Assembly (NCBI GenBank): GCA_013044385.1
Contig: JABEUN010000093.1
Coordinates: 1-51,649 of the forward strand
Length of the DNA: 51,649 nucleotides
Origin: Acidimicrobiaceae bacterium
Lineage (GTDB): Bacteria > Actinomycetota > Acidimicrobiia > Acidimicrobiales > Acidimicrobiaceae
Reading direction: 5' to 3'
Positions 26,264 to 33,567 of this stretch are shown one piece after another. Numbering within the stretch: position 1 is the first letter of the stretch; every line of letters begins with the position of its first letter. The position numbers and the translations under genes are program-made. The notes beneath the pieces are model-generated. The model did no database searches, had not been told where the DNA came from, and saw nothing but the letters and a program-made list of their open reading frames with translations.

Positions 26264-26521
26264 ATGACACTGACCATATACGGCGTTTTGGCCGTGGGAT
26301 TTATGATGACAATGTACGCACTTGAGTCGCGTGGACCGAGTTACATCCTCGCGTTCGCCGTTGGCTGTCTGCTTTCAAGCGGCTACGGCTTCCTGGCGGG
26401 GACGTGGCCATTCGGAATCGTGGAGATGCTCTGGTCAGTGGTTGCCATTCGAAGGTGGTTGAGACTGAGGACTGTCTCCGACTCGAATAGTGCAAATCTG
26501 CCCGATCGAGACTCCCCATAG
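26264..26521 (+). CDS. Small conserved two-helix membrane protein
   Basis: An 85-residue protein with two predicted membrane helices (about 4-20 and 27-45) and a third shorter hydrophobic stretch. The motif FMMTMYALESRGPSYILAFA is followed by GYGFLAGTWPFGIVEMLWSVVAIRRW, a pattern I recall from small actinobacterial hypothetical proteins of 70-90 residues. The tail (57-85) is polar and poorly conserved. The ATG at 26264 has only a modest AAGAG upstream. It stands alone between two gene-free stretches. The function is unknown. Confidence 0.6.
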   Translation: MTLTIYGVLAVGFMMTMYALESRGPSYILAFAVGCLLSSGYGFLAGTWPFGIVEMLWSVVAIRRWLRLRTVSDSNSANLPDRDSP

Positions 26522-26960
26522 TAGCTTCAGTTATTTACCGACCACCTCAAAAGTAATCACACTCGTTCCTTAGAAGGCGCACTACTTCTCAAGAACGGAG
26601 GTGACTAGTTCTGAAGGTTGGCATAACAGCTGGAGTCTCCCTTCTGGCTGACAATATAAGGTCTCAGAAGGGGCCGCAAAGACTCGCCGTTGGCAAGCTT
26701 TGTCCAGTGGATGTCGAGTGCTTGAGACTATGGGCCCATAGGGGTAACAATGCAGAGCAGTGGCTTTGTGCACAGGCGGACCGATCAGCCCTTAGACAAG
26801 GCAAAGGTCCCACGATCGAGTAGTACCGGACCGACACCTGTCGCTGAAATTCTGAACTATACAAATCCTGCACGGACATCGCACTTCGGGATCCGGCTGT
26901 GAAGGACAGTTGCGATGCCGGGGCATTTTCAGGGAAGCACCGTGAAAAGAGCAGTGTCAG
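26522..26960. other. Gap upstream of the phosphoesterase gene
   Basis: No supported gene. A plus-strand frame from about 26605 to 26822 is open and contains the protein-like stretch RLWAHRGNNAEQWLC, but it has no start codon near its beginning and no family match I recognise. The promoter of the phosphoesterase gene must lie in the last part. Confidence 0.3.
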
Positions 26961-28031
26961 ATGAAACTTGCCAGATCACAGCGTGCGGCCTCGAGCCGAC
27001 GTCTCAGCGGGTCGAAGCTTGCCTTCTTGATGGCCGTAATGGCGATCATCGCCGGTTGCGGTGCTGGAGCAGGCGTCCCGAAGCACAGCCAAAGTAGCCC
27101 CACTACCCGTCCGCCAGGTATACCTAAGTCCCCCTCGGTTCCGACCAAGGCAGGTCCGACTAGCACTACAGAGTTAGGCGTCGGAGGCACTTCAACCTTG
27201 GCAACACCACACATATTCGTGATCATGATGGAAAACCTCTCCTACTCGCAAGCATTGGCCACTCCATCTATAGCCACGTTGGCTGATCGCTATGCATATG
27301 GGACGAACTACTTCGCCGTCAGCCACCCATCACTTCCCAACTATTTAGCAGTGACCTCCGGCAGCACCTTCGGCATCACGACAGACTGTCTTACCTGTTA
27401 CGTCACCTCACCGAATCTGGCAACTCAGCTGACCCAGACGGGCATCAGCTGGAGCGCCTTCTTTGAAGGCACATCTCAGAGTTGCTACCTGGGCACTTCC
27501 TATGGCACCTACGCAGCAAAACACAACCCATTCCGTTATTTCACCGATGTCAGAGCGAGCACTACAATGTGCAGCCACCTTCTCCCATTCTCAGCTTTCA
27601 AACAGCAATTGGCAGATGGCGGAACCTCGCTCGCCGCATTCAACTGGATCACTCCGAACATCTGCAACGACGGTCACGACTGCCCCGCACAGGATGCTGG
27701 ACAGTGGCTATCGGGCTTGGTCTCTCAGATCGTATCCACGTCGGCATGGCGGACCAACGGTCTAATAATCATCACATGGGATGAAGGTGGCTTTTCTGAT
27801 AACCGCCAGATCTCTCCCACCGGGACGGTACTTCCAAGCGGCGGTGGAGGTAATGCACTGACGATCTTCATCTCTCCAAAGATCCCGTCGGGCACCCGAA
27901 TATCTCAACCTATGAGTAACTATTCAATCCTCGCATCGATTGAACAGGCGTACAACTTGCCACTACTCAACTCTGCTTCTCAGTGGAAGTCTGACACAAT
28001 CGGGAATGTCTTGGGCACCTCGGCCTATTAG
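26961..28031 (+). CDS. Secreted lipoprotein phosphoesterase (acid phosphatase/phospholipase C family)
   Basis: A 356-residue extracytoplasmic phosphoesterase of the PF04185 type. The signal peptide has a basic n-region (KLARSQRAASSRR), a hydrophobic core (20-30) and a lipobox IAGC with Cys33, so it would be lipid-anchored. A Pro/Thr/Ser linker (37-80) follows. Catalytic-domain markers are HIFVIMMENLSY near 85 (metal-binding Glu in MMEN), SHPSLPNYLAVTSG near 118 (nucleophile region) and IIITWDEGGFSDN near 275 (metal-binding Asp/Glu). Four or more cysteines (CLTC, SQSC, MCSH, CNDGHDC) may form disulfides. It would release phosphate from phospholipids or phosphomonoesters. ATG is at 26961; it is apparently monocistronic. 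Confidence 0.87.
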   Translation: MKLARSQRAASSRRLSGSKLAFLMAVMAIIAGCGAGAGVPKHSQSSPTTRPPGIPKSPSVPTKAGPTSTTELGVGGTSTLATPHIFVIMMENLSYSQALATPSIATLADRYAYGTNYFAVSHPSLPNYLAVTSGSTFGITTDCLTCYVTSPNLATQLTQTGISWSAFFEGTSQSCYLGTSYGTYAAKHNPFRYFTDVRASTTMCSHLLPFSAFKQQLADGGTSLAAFNWITPNICNDGHDCPAQDAGQWLSGLVSQIVSTSAWRTNGLIIITWDEGGFSDNRQISPTGTVLPSGGGGNALTIFISPKIPSGTRISQPMSNYSILASIEQAYNLPLLNSASQWKSDTIGNVLGTSAY

Positions 28032-29005
28032 AGCACCAGCAAATCCGAAAATATAGCCCTTTGCATAAGACCTTTTCCCGGGTTCATCAACGGCTTTCGT
28101 TTAGCTCACCTGAATTTCAAGCTGTCGCTTGTTGAGGGGGTCGACTCCACTGTTGGGATCAGAGCACAGGTCAAACGGCGGGTCAAAGAATAACTGAAGA
28201 ACCTTTTTGATTGACAACGTTGTCACAAAGTCGTAGCGAAAGGTCGCGCTGAATGTGGAACTCTGGTTGCGGACCATCATCTGCAACTTCACCTGCACCG
28301 ACTCGACGATGGCGACCAATTGACATGGAGACCACGTGTGTACGTCTGGCCCCGTCGTGGCTTTTCTTGGTATGATCGATACATGTATGCAGCACCAGAC
28401 AACTGGTATCAGCCGCTAACGATGAGTCAACAAGCCCGAGACCGCCATCGCCCCCACCTACCGTCAAACTAGGAATTACCACTACTCACCTCCCCCAGTT
28501 CATGCCCCAGGCTTAACGAGGGAAGGCCGCTTTGGGACTGCTTGACCCAAGTCCCGATCACCTAAGGCCTTTTCAATTGTGTCAGTGCTGTAGCTACACA
28601 ACTGCATATCTTCATCTACGGAGGAATCCGTCAAGAATCTCTTATCCATGGCCAAGAAGTGCTCGTTTGCAGCCCTGAAGCTCGGGTCACACTGCGACCT
28701 GCTGTCTGCAAAAACGCCGACGGGAAAGTAGCGTCGAGCTTAGAGTCAAAAGGTAATGTACATTTGCTGACCTAGCGGCCAGCGAACCCGTGCATCGACG
28801 GATCCAATGCGAGCAACTAGCTAATCAGCACCGCCATAATAGACAGCTATCGTGAAACTGATAGCTGAATACTGATCAGCACCTTGGGAATGCGTACTCC
28901 ATCAGCCTAATTAGCCGACTTCGGAAGGTTCTACCGCATCAAGCGATTTACCTCGTCAGTGTTCGTCTACCCAAGGTCATGCAGAGGCTTCCAAACTCCT
29001 TAAGT
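28032..29005. other. 1-kb region without a credible gene
   Basis: It lies between the phosphoesterase and CoA-transferase stops (convergent genes). A minus-strand frame at 28101-28319 has protein-like composition (FSATFRYDFVTTLSIKKVLQLFFDPPFD) but no ribosome site or known family and could be a fragment. An 8-bp inverted repeat flanked by 9-bp direct repeats at 28824-28883 is listed separately. Confidence 0.35.
28824..28883. repeat. Hairpin flanked by 9-bp direct repeats
   Basis: CAGCTATC (28844-28851) and GATAGCTG (28860-28867) form a perfect 8-bp stem with an 8-nt loop. The unit is flanked by two direct copies of ATCAGCACC (28824-28832 and 28875-28883), like a target-site duplication around a tiny insertion. 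It lies about 120 nt past the stop of the CoA-transferase gene; a terminator role is less likely because no T-run follows. Confidence 0.5.
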
Positions 29006-30250
29006 TCAAACTACCCCTCGAGATATCAAACTAGTCAACTCGTCATCTGTCAGACCAAGTTCGCCCACAAGAACTTCGGCGTTGTGGACCCCGAGGGAGG
29101 GACCCGCCCAGCGAATCGACCCCGGCGTCTCGGAGAGTCTGACTGCAACGTTCTGCATTGTCAGGGGCCCAAGCTCATCGTCTTCCACTTCAATCACAGT
29201 CGAACGCGACCGCATGTGGGGATCGTTCACGACGTCTGCGACGTCGAAGATCGGACCCACTGCAGCGCCAGAAGCACCCAGTTTCTCAAGAACTTCGGCT
29301 CGAGTAAGCTCCAGAAGCTTTTCGCTGATCAGTTGATCGAGCACGTCTACGTTCTTTATCCGGTCTGAATTGGTCCTAAATCTCGGGTCGTCGGCTATCC
29401 ATGCGATACCCAGTGTCTCTACAATCGCCACGAATGTCTTCTGAGTCGACCCCGCCAGCACAACCCATTGACCGTCGCCGGTCGGGTAGATGTTTCGCGG
29501 AGCAACAAAGGCACTTCTACTTCCGACCCTCTCCTGAACCACCCCCAACTGATCGAAGTCGATCACATGAGATCCCAGAAGCGTAACGAGGCCGTCGTAC
29601 AGTGCCAGATCAACATACTGACCTTTGCCTGTCCGCTCAGCTCTGTATAGGGCCAGCATGATGGCGAATGCTCCGAAGATTGCGGTACTGGTGTCTCCCA
29701 AGCCAAAAGTCGGCAGCAGCGGCGGTCCACCACTCATGCCGGTGACGGCTGCAAAACCACTCAGCCCCTCCCCTATAGTTCCAAAACCCCTCCTTTCTGA
29801 ATAAGGGCCCGTCTGCCCGTAGCCCGTGATTCTCACCATGACAAGCCGGGGATTCATTGCGGAGAGAGTCTCGTAACCGAGGCCCCATTTCTCAAGCGTT
29901 CCGGGCCGAAAGTTCTCAATAACGATGTCAGAACGGGCCGCTAGTCGCCGTGCAATCTCCTGACCGGCCGGCTCCCTCAGGTTCAAGGTAATTGCCCTCT
30001 TATTTCTATTTACAAGCTTGAACATTAAGGGCACCCCGTTTTTTGAGAGCCCCCAATTTCGAAGTTCGTCACCCCTACCCGGCTGTTCTACCTTGATGAC
30101 ATCGGCTCCAAAATCCCCGAGGTGCATTGCGGTCATGGGACCTGCCAGCAGCGTAGACAGATCGAGCACCCTGATACCATCTAACGGCCTCTCGGACGGT
30201 GCCGGATAATGTTCGCCTCTTGGACCCTGAGGAACCGCTCCTTCTTTCAT
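29006..30250 (-). CDS. Class III CoA-transferase (CaiB/BaiF family)
   Basis: Transfers CoA between acids through an aspartyl-CoA thioester. The 414-residue protein has the N-terminal ILDLS-like strand and TLLAGPMTAMHLGDFGADVIKVE, then NRNKRAITLNL, ENFRPGTLEKWGLGYE and RITGYGQTGPY, all diagnostic. The catalytic aspartate is in YVDLALYDGLV, matching Asp169 of formyl-CoA transferase. The ATG at 30250 has GGAAGGAG upstream at 11 nt spacing and starts 4 nt after the lyase stop, so the two are one operon; the longer frame to 30388 would run into the lyase gene. With a lyase it would cycle CoA between a dicarboxylate or hydroxyacid and a donor such as succinyl-CoA. Confidence 0.9.
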   Translation of the reverse strand: MKEGAVPQGPRGEHYPAPSERPLDGIRVLDLSTLLAGPMTAMHLGDFGADVIKVEQPGRGDELRNWGLSKNGVPLMFKLVNRNKRAITLNLREPAGQEIARRLAARSDIVIENFRPGTLEKWGLGYETLSAMNPRLVMVRITGYGQTGPYSERRGFGTIGEGLSGFAAVTGMSGGPPLLPTFGLGDTSTAIFGAFAIMLALYRAERTGKGQYVDLALYDGLVTLLGSHVIDFDQLGVVQERVGSRSAFVAPRNIYPTGDGQWVVLAGSTQKTFVAIVETLGIAWIADDPRFRTNSDRIKNVDVLDQLISEKLLELTRAEVLEKLGASGAAVGPIFDVADVVNDPHMRSRSTVIEVEDDELGPLTMQNVAVRLSETPGSIRWAGPSLGVHNAEVLVGELGLTDDELTSLISRGVV

Positions 30251-30254
30251 TTCG

Positions 30255-31208
30255 CTAAAGCTCCTTCCATGGTTCGACTCGGGCTCGATCAACAAGCTGA
30301 CTCTTTGTGCCGCCCGCACCAGAAAACGACTTTGAACTGACGCCGAGCTCGCGACTAATTCGCCTCGACGCTTCGACAATTGCATCAAGATTCACGCCAG
30401 TCTCAACACCGAGCTCGAAACACAGATTTATGAGATCTTCTGTCGGAACGTTCCCGTGATCCTGATCGCCACCCGGCAGCCGAATGCCACCCCCAATGCC
30501 GCATATGGATCCCTCCAGGACTTGTGCACCGGCCTGCATCGCAGCCATGGCATTTGCCAGACCCATGCCGTTCGCGTTGTGAAGGTGAATACCCAACTTG
30601 ATCTCAGGGTGACGATCAAGAATCATCGAGCAGAGCCTGTAAAGCTCACCGGGCCCGTCGACTCCCGTGCTCGTCGCCACCGAGAGCTCTTTGACTCCGA
30701 GCGAGCAATATGTGTCTACAATCCGAAGTGTGCCTGCTGGGTCTATCGATCCCTCGTAAGCGCAGAACATCGCCATCGCTACGGCCCCAACAAGATGCAT
30801 CGATCCATCCGTGTCCACTAATTGGACCATCGATCGAATCTCTTCCAGATTCTCATCTACAGACATGTTTTGGTTCAGCTTTACGTAGGTTTCGCTGGCA
30901 GTCGCCAGAAGAACCAATTCTGTGGCGCCTGCTGCGGTCGCCCGTTCGACGCCTCGCCTATTAGCCACCAGAGCGCGAAAACGAACCCCGCCGGTTGGCG
31001 GTAAGCCCGACCACAAGCTCTCGGCATCCGCTAACTGCGGAACAATCGACGGCCTTACGAAACTTGTGACCTCGATCCGACTCAGTCCCGTCTCACCTAG
31101 CTCACGGATCATCTCCAACTTGGTCTCAGTTGAGAAGCTTTTAGGAAGGCTCTGAAGTCCATCTCTCGGTCCAACTTCTACGATCTCTATCGTGCTCGGA
31201 AATCGCAT
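30255..31208 (-). CDS. Hydroxymethylglutaryl-CoA lyase-like protein
   Basis: A TIM-barrel lyase of the HMGL/isopropylmalate-synthase superfamily with 317 residues. Metal and substrate motifs are present: EVGPRDGLQ at 11-19, SFVRPSIVPQLAD near 48, the conserved C-terminal metal histidines in GIHLHNANGMGLAN near 200 and NVPTEDLINL near 255. The usual active-site loop GLGGCPYA reads GIGGGIRLP, so the catalytic cysteine is glycine, and an Asp-Gln-Asp-His segment follows. A nearby Cys in SICGIGGG is two turns away. The reaction may be aldol cleavage of a different 3-hydroxy-3-alkylglutaryl-CoA or an unrelated C-C lyase. ATG 31208 is preceded by GGGGGTGG; TTG 31220 is possible. Confidence 0.85.
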   Translation of the reverse strand: MRFPSTIEIVEVGPRDGLQSLPKSFSTETKLEMIRELGETGLSRIEVTSFVRPSIVPQLADAESLWSGLPPTGGVRFRALVANRRGVERATAAGATELVLLATASETYVKLNQNMSVDENLEEIRSMVQLVDTDGSMHLVGAVAMAMFCAYEGSIDPAGTLRIVDTYCSLGVKELSVATSTGVDGPGELYRLCSMILDRHPEIKLGIHLHNANGMGLANAMAAMQAGAQVLEGSICGIGGGIRLPGGDQDHGNVPTEDLINLCFELGVETGVNLDAIVEASRRISRELGVSSKSFSGAGGTKSQLVDRARVEPWKEL

Positions 31209-31282
31209 TCCCACCCCCAAATGGACAACTCACAATGCTCACGCTCAATTTGACCAGAGCTAAATCCACCTCCGTCGCCGCC

Positions 31283-31295
31283 TGATCGACGATCA
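31283..31295. promoter_or_regulatory. Palindrome upstream of the lyase/CoA-transferase operon
   Basis: TGATCGACGATCA is a perfect 13-bp palindrome with one central base, 75-87 nt upstream of the lyase start and just after the fadR-type gene stop. It is a candidate operator for that regulator or another one; GntR/FadR sites are often short palindromes, but this sequence does not match the classical TGGNNNNNCCA pattern. Confidence 0.35.
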
Positions 31296-31301
31296 AAAGA
31301 G

Positions 31302-32060
31302 TTAGTCGTCTTGGACAACAGTTGACTCCAATCTCGTGTTCGAATCCACGAACTCCATAACTTCCACCCGAGACACAGCCACAACACGAGCCATTGCTTC
31401 AATCGACCTCTCCGGGTTGCGCGCCTCTAGGGCTTCAAGTACTAGGCCATGATCAACTATGTTCTGAGGACCATGGAGTTCACTCTTGATTGCCATTGAA
31501 CGAAGCTCGGCCAGACCTACACCGATCAGCTCGTAAAGATGTCGGACCAATACGTTATCGATCGAATCGACGATCGCCTTGTGAAACGCTCGATCAGCTG
31601 CTGCAAACCGGGTGGAGTCATCCCCAGATTTGGTCAACTCATCGAAGAGGAGGCGCATATGCATCAAATCAGATTCCGTGGCTTCGATGGCCGCCAGGCC
31701 AGCGATTGCGGGTTCGATCACATGACGAAGTCCGATCAGGTCAATCAGGTCCGTCAGGTTTGCAGCACCCCTGTAGCGCCAGGAGATGACGTCGGGATCT
31801 AGAAGGTGCCATGACTCTGTCGGAACAACTACCGAACCTCGCCTAGTCCTTGTCTCAACCAGTCCCTTACCAGCCAGAATCTTGGTAGCCTCCCTCACCA
31901 CACTCCTACTGACATCGAATTCCAACATCAACTCCGGCTCGGTGGGAAGCGTCTCACCGGGTTGAATCCGTCCCTTAACAATGCGTGACCCAAGTTCGTG
32001 GACTACCCGACTATGCAGACTCCTGTCGGGATATAGAGCACTGGAATTTGAGTTGGACAT
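31302..32060 (-). CDS. GntR family regulator, FadR subfamily (FCD domain)
   Basis: A ligand-responsive repressor of about 252 residues. The N-terminal winged helix has HELGSRIVKGRIQPGETLPTEPEL and the recognition helix in VSRSVVREATKILAGKGLV with wing RTRRGSVVV. The C-terminal FCD domain carries metal/effector ligands in LRHVIEPAIA, AADRAFHKAIVDS (Asp and His) and DHGLVLEALEARNPE (His). It would sense an acyl-CoA or carboxylic acid and control the lyase and CoA-transferase genes 93 nt downstream. The start ATG at 32060 is chosen because a near-consensus promoter places the transcript start at this codon (leaderless); ATG 32069 would be upstream of the -10 box's end. Confidence 0.87.
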   Translation of the reverse strand: MSNSNSSALYPDRSLHSRVVHELGSRIVKGRIQPGETLPTEPELMLEFDVSRSVVREATKILAGKGLVETRTRRGSVVVPTESWHLLDPDVISWRYRGAANLTDLIDLIGLRHVIEPAIAGLAAIEATESDLMHMRLLFDELTKSGDDSTRFAAADRAFHKAIVDSIDNVLVRHLYELIGVGLAELRSMAIKSELHGPQNIVDHGLVLEALEARNPERSIEAMARVVAVSRVEVMEFVDSNTRLESTVVQDD

Positions 32061-32096
32061 CGCTTTCATCTTATCAACTGATCTAACTAGCGTCAA
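32061..32096 (-). promoter_or_regulatory. Near-consensus sigma-70 promoter, leaderless
   Basis: On the minus strand TTGACG (32096-32091) and TAAGAT (32073-32068) are separated by exactly 17 bp. Seven bases later comes the ATG at 32060, so transcription would start at or next to the start codon and the mRNA would lack a leader, a common arrangement in Actinobacteria. Confidence 0.55.
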
Positions 32097-32259
32097 CAAG
32101 GCCCAGGTGCTCCCTATCCCAGTCTTGGCCGGCGAAATAAGTACAAACTCGGTACTGCCTCTATTCGACTTCTAGCCTGCAGATCGCTCCCGAGGGGTAT
32201 TGCCCCAACAACTTCGGAAAAGGTGACAAGTGAGGCTAAGACCGGAAGCAACGACACCG

Positions 32260-32288
32260 TTGACCTAAGTTGATTATGTTGATAGGTT
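32260..32288 (+). promoter_or_regulatory. Probable promoter of the carbonic anhydrase gene
   Basis: TTGACC (32260-32265) and TAGGTT (32283-32288) are spaced by 17 bp. The predicted start near 32295 leaves a short leader holding the GGCGGGGG ribosome site for the GTG at 32327. The -10 match is only moderate. Confidence 0.4.
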
Positions 32289-32326
32289 TAGTCAAGTTTG
32301 AAAATACTCAAGGCGGGGGTCCGGCT

Positions 32327-32905
32327 GTGTCAATAAAATCTGAAGTTTTGGCTGCTAATGCAGAGTATGCCGAGGGGTTCGGTGAACTTGGCGCGCTCGG
32401 CTTACCACCGGCACGCGGATTTGCAATTCTCACCTGCATGGACGCCCGGCTGGACCCGGCCAAGTATGCAGGTCTGTCTGAAGGAGATGCACACGTAATC
32501 CGAAACGCTGGAGGTAGGGCGACCGATGACGCTATCCGATCGCTCGTGATCTCTTACAAGCTCCTCGGGACGAGGGAGTGGTTCGTCATTCATCACAGCA
32601 ACTGTGGCATGGAGTACTTCACTGACGCAGAAATGCGTTCTCTTCTCGCCCAGAGCCTGGACACAGCGGCTCTCGGCCCCGAGGGATTTTACGACACCGG
32701 CACGGGCCCAGGTTCTACAGAGGCGGATTACATCAATTGGCACACCATCTCGGACAACGCCCAAAGTGTGGTCGAAGACGTAGCCAGGATTCGTAGGCAC
32801 CCTCTTGTACCTGCGAGAATTCCCATCTATGGCCTAATCTACGACGTCACAACCGGTCGCCTTATTGAGATTGACGATGCTTCCAAAGCTGGTGCTGCTT
32901 CATAG
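32327..32905 (+). CDS. Beta-class carbonic anhydrase
   Basis: Interconverts carbon dioxide and bicarbonate in the cytoplasm. The zinc ligands are cysteine in TCMDARLD, followed by the Asp-Arg dyad of the same motif, then His and Cys in HHSNCGM. The protein is 193 residues long and resembles the compact mycobacterial type (Rv1284-like), with [15 protein letters not shown] at the C-terminus. The GTG at 32327 is chosen because AGGCGGGGG lies 7 nt upstream; the frame from TTG 32270 would add 19 residues spanning the predicted promoter. Bicarbonate would support the biotin-dependent carboxylase of the Atu-like operon and pH homeostasis. Divergent from the fadR-type gene. Confidence 0.92.
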   Translation: MSIKSEVLAANAEYAEGFGELGALGLPPARGFAILTCMDARLDPAKYAGLSEGDAHVIRNAGGRATDDAIRSLVISYKLLGTREWFVIHHSNCGMEYFTDAEMRSLLAQSLDTAALGPEGFYDTGTGPGSTEADYINWHTISDNAQSVVEDVARIRRHPLVPARIPIYGLIYDVTTGRLIEIDDASKAGAAS

Positions 32906-33063
32906 GCCGTCGACCAAGCATTTGTAACTCTTGGACCTAATCGCTCATTAGATACACTCACATTGCAGCGCGCTAACACTGCAAATGACGGAAAGATGGG
33001 GCTATGTTTGGGATTGACGGATCAATACCGTCACTCTCACCATAGAAGCAGAGGGGACTGGAA

Positions 33064-33318
33064 ATGGGTTTACTCGACAAGGTGAAGGTACAGGCCCAGA
33101 CCGTCACGCAGACGGCAAAAGAAGCCGCCCAGAAGGGGCAGGAGAGAATTGAGGATCTGCAACAAAAGCGAGCTGTCGACTCCCTACTGAAGGATCTCGG
33201 GACCGTGACCTACCAGGTCAGGGCGGGCAGAATGGATACCGTCAAAGGCGACTCAGAGTCAAATCGACTCATCGACGCCATCAAGGCCCATGAAGCCGAA
33301 CATGGAGATATTTCCTGA
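33064..33318 (+). CDS. Small conserved helical protein
   Basis: An 84-residue, highly charged, probably cytoplasmic coiled-coil protein: GLLDKVKVQAQTVTQTAKEAAQKGQ, then RAVDSLLKDLGTVTYQVRAGR, with a conserved-looking end IKAHEAEHGD. This layout recurs in many actinobacterial proteins of 80-100 residues of unknown function. ATG has AGAGGGGA about 6 nt upstream, so it is well translated. It follows the carbonic anhydrase after 158 nt and probably has its own promoter. A stress or membrane-associated role is only a guess. Confidence 0.65.
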   Translation: MGLLDKVKVQAQTVTQTAKEAAQKGQERIEDLQQKRAVDSLLKDLGTVTYQVRAGRMDTVKGDSESNRLIDAIKAHEAEHGDIS

Positions 33319-33390
33319 TCCGCTCGGCTACTCCAACGAGCTGCTCAAGTAGATAATCAACACCTGAACGGTAGTCCTACTCGACCCCCA

Positions 33391-33478
33391 GGTAGCCGGT
33401 GAAGGCATTTGCCCTCCGGTAGCCGCGCCGTTACGCTCGGCGGCACACCTTAGCCCCGCTGATAGCCAGGCTGGCGGG
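33391..33478 (+). ncRNA. Candidate structured leader or terminator before the pilin-like operon
   Basis: The 8-mer GGTAGCCG occurs at 33391-33398 and 33418-33425. A GC-rich hairpin can form from GCCG plus CCG (33422-33430) with CGG plus CGGC (33438-33444), with a 2-nt bulge. A second one can form from CCC...GCCA (33455-33468) with TGGC GGG (33472-33478). The stretch could end the upstream gene's transcript or be the 5' leader of the prepilin operon. It does not fit a riboswitch consensus I can name. Confidence 0.3.
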
Positions 33479-33504
33479 AGAAGCACCACAACACTAAATC
33501 ATAG

Positions 33505-33567
33505 CACTATAAGTGACGATCATTACTGCAATAACGACTGTGCGAGATTGAGGGTCACTTAGAGTGA
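33505..33567. promoter_or_regulatory. Pair of similar inverted repeats upstream of prepilin operon
   Basis: CACTATAAGTG (33505-33515) and TCACTTAGAGTGA (33555-33567) share CACT-N3-AGTG arms, with about 50 bp between centres. The first contains TATAAG, a possible -10 element. The second overlaps the GTG start at 33564. Two copies of a related site at this spacing suggest one regulator with looping or an autoregulated promoter. Confidence 0.4.

Noticed and set aside
26605-26822. Open plus-strand frame before the phosphoesterase gene
   Set aside because: No start codon near its beginning, and no recognised motif.
31330-31350. GTTCGAATCC on the plus strand with short pairing arms
   Set aside because: It lies inside the conserved FadR-type coding sequence on the other strand and has no tRNA body.
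33391-33478. c-di-GMP-I riboswitch upstream of prepilin genes
   Set aside because: A GGTAGCCG element is present, but the essential first hairpin and GNRA receptor sequences could not be matched.
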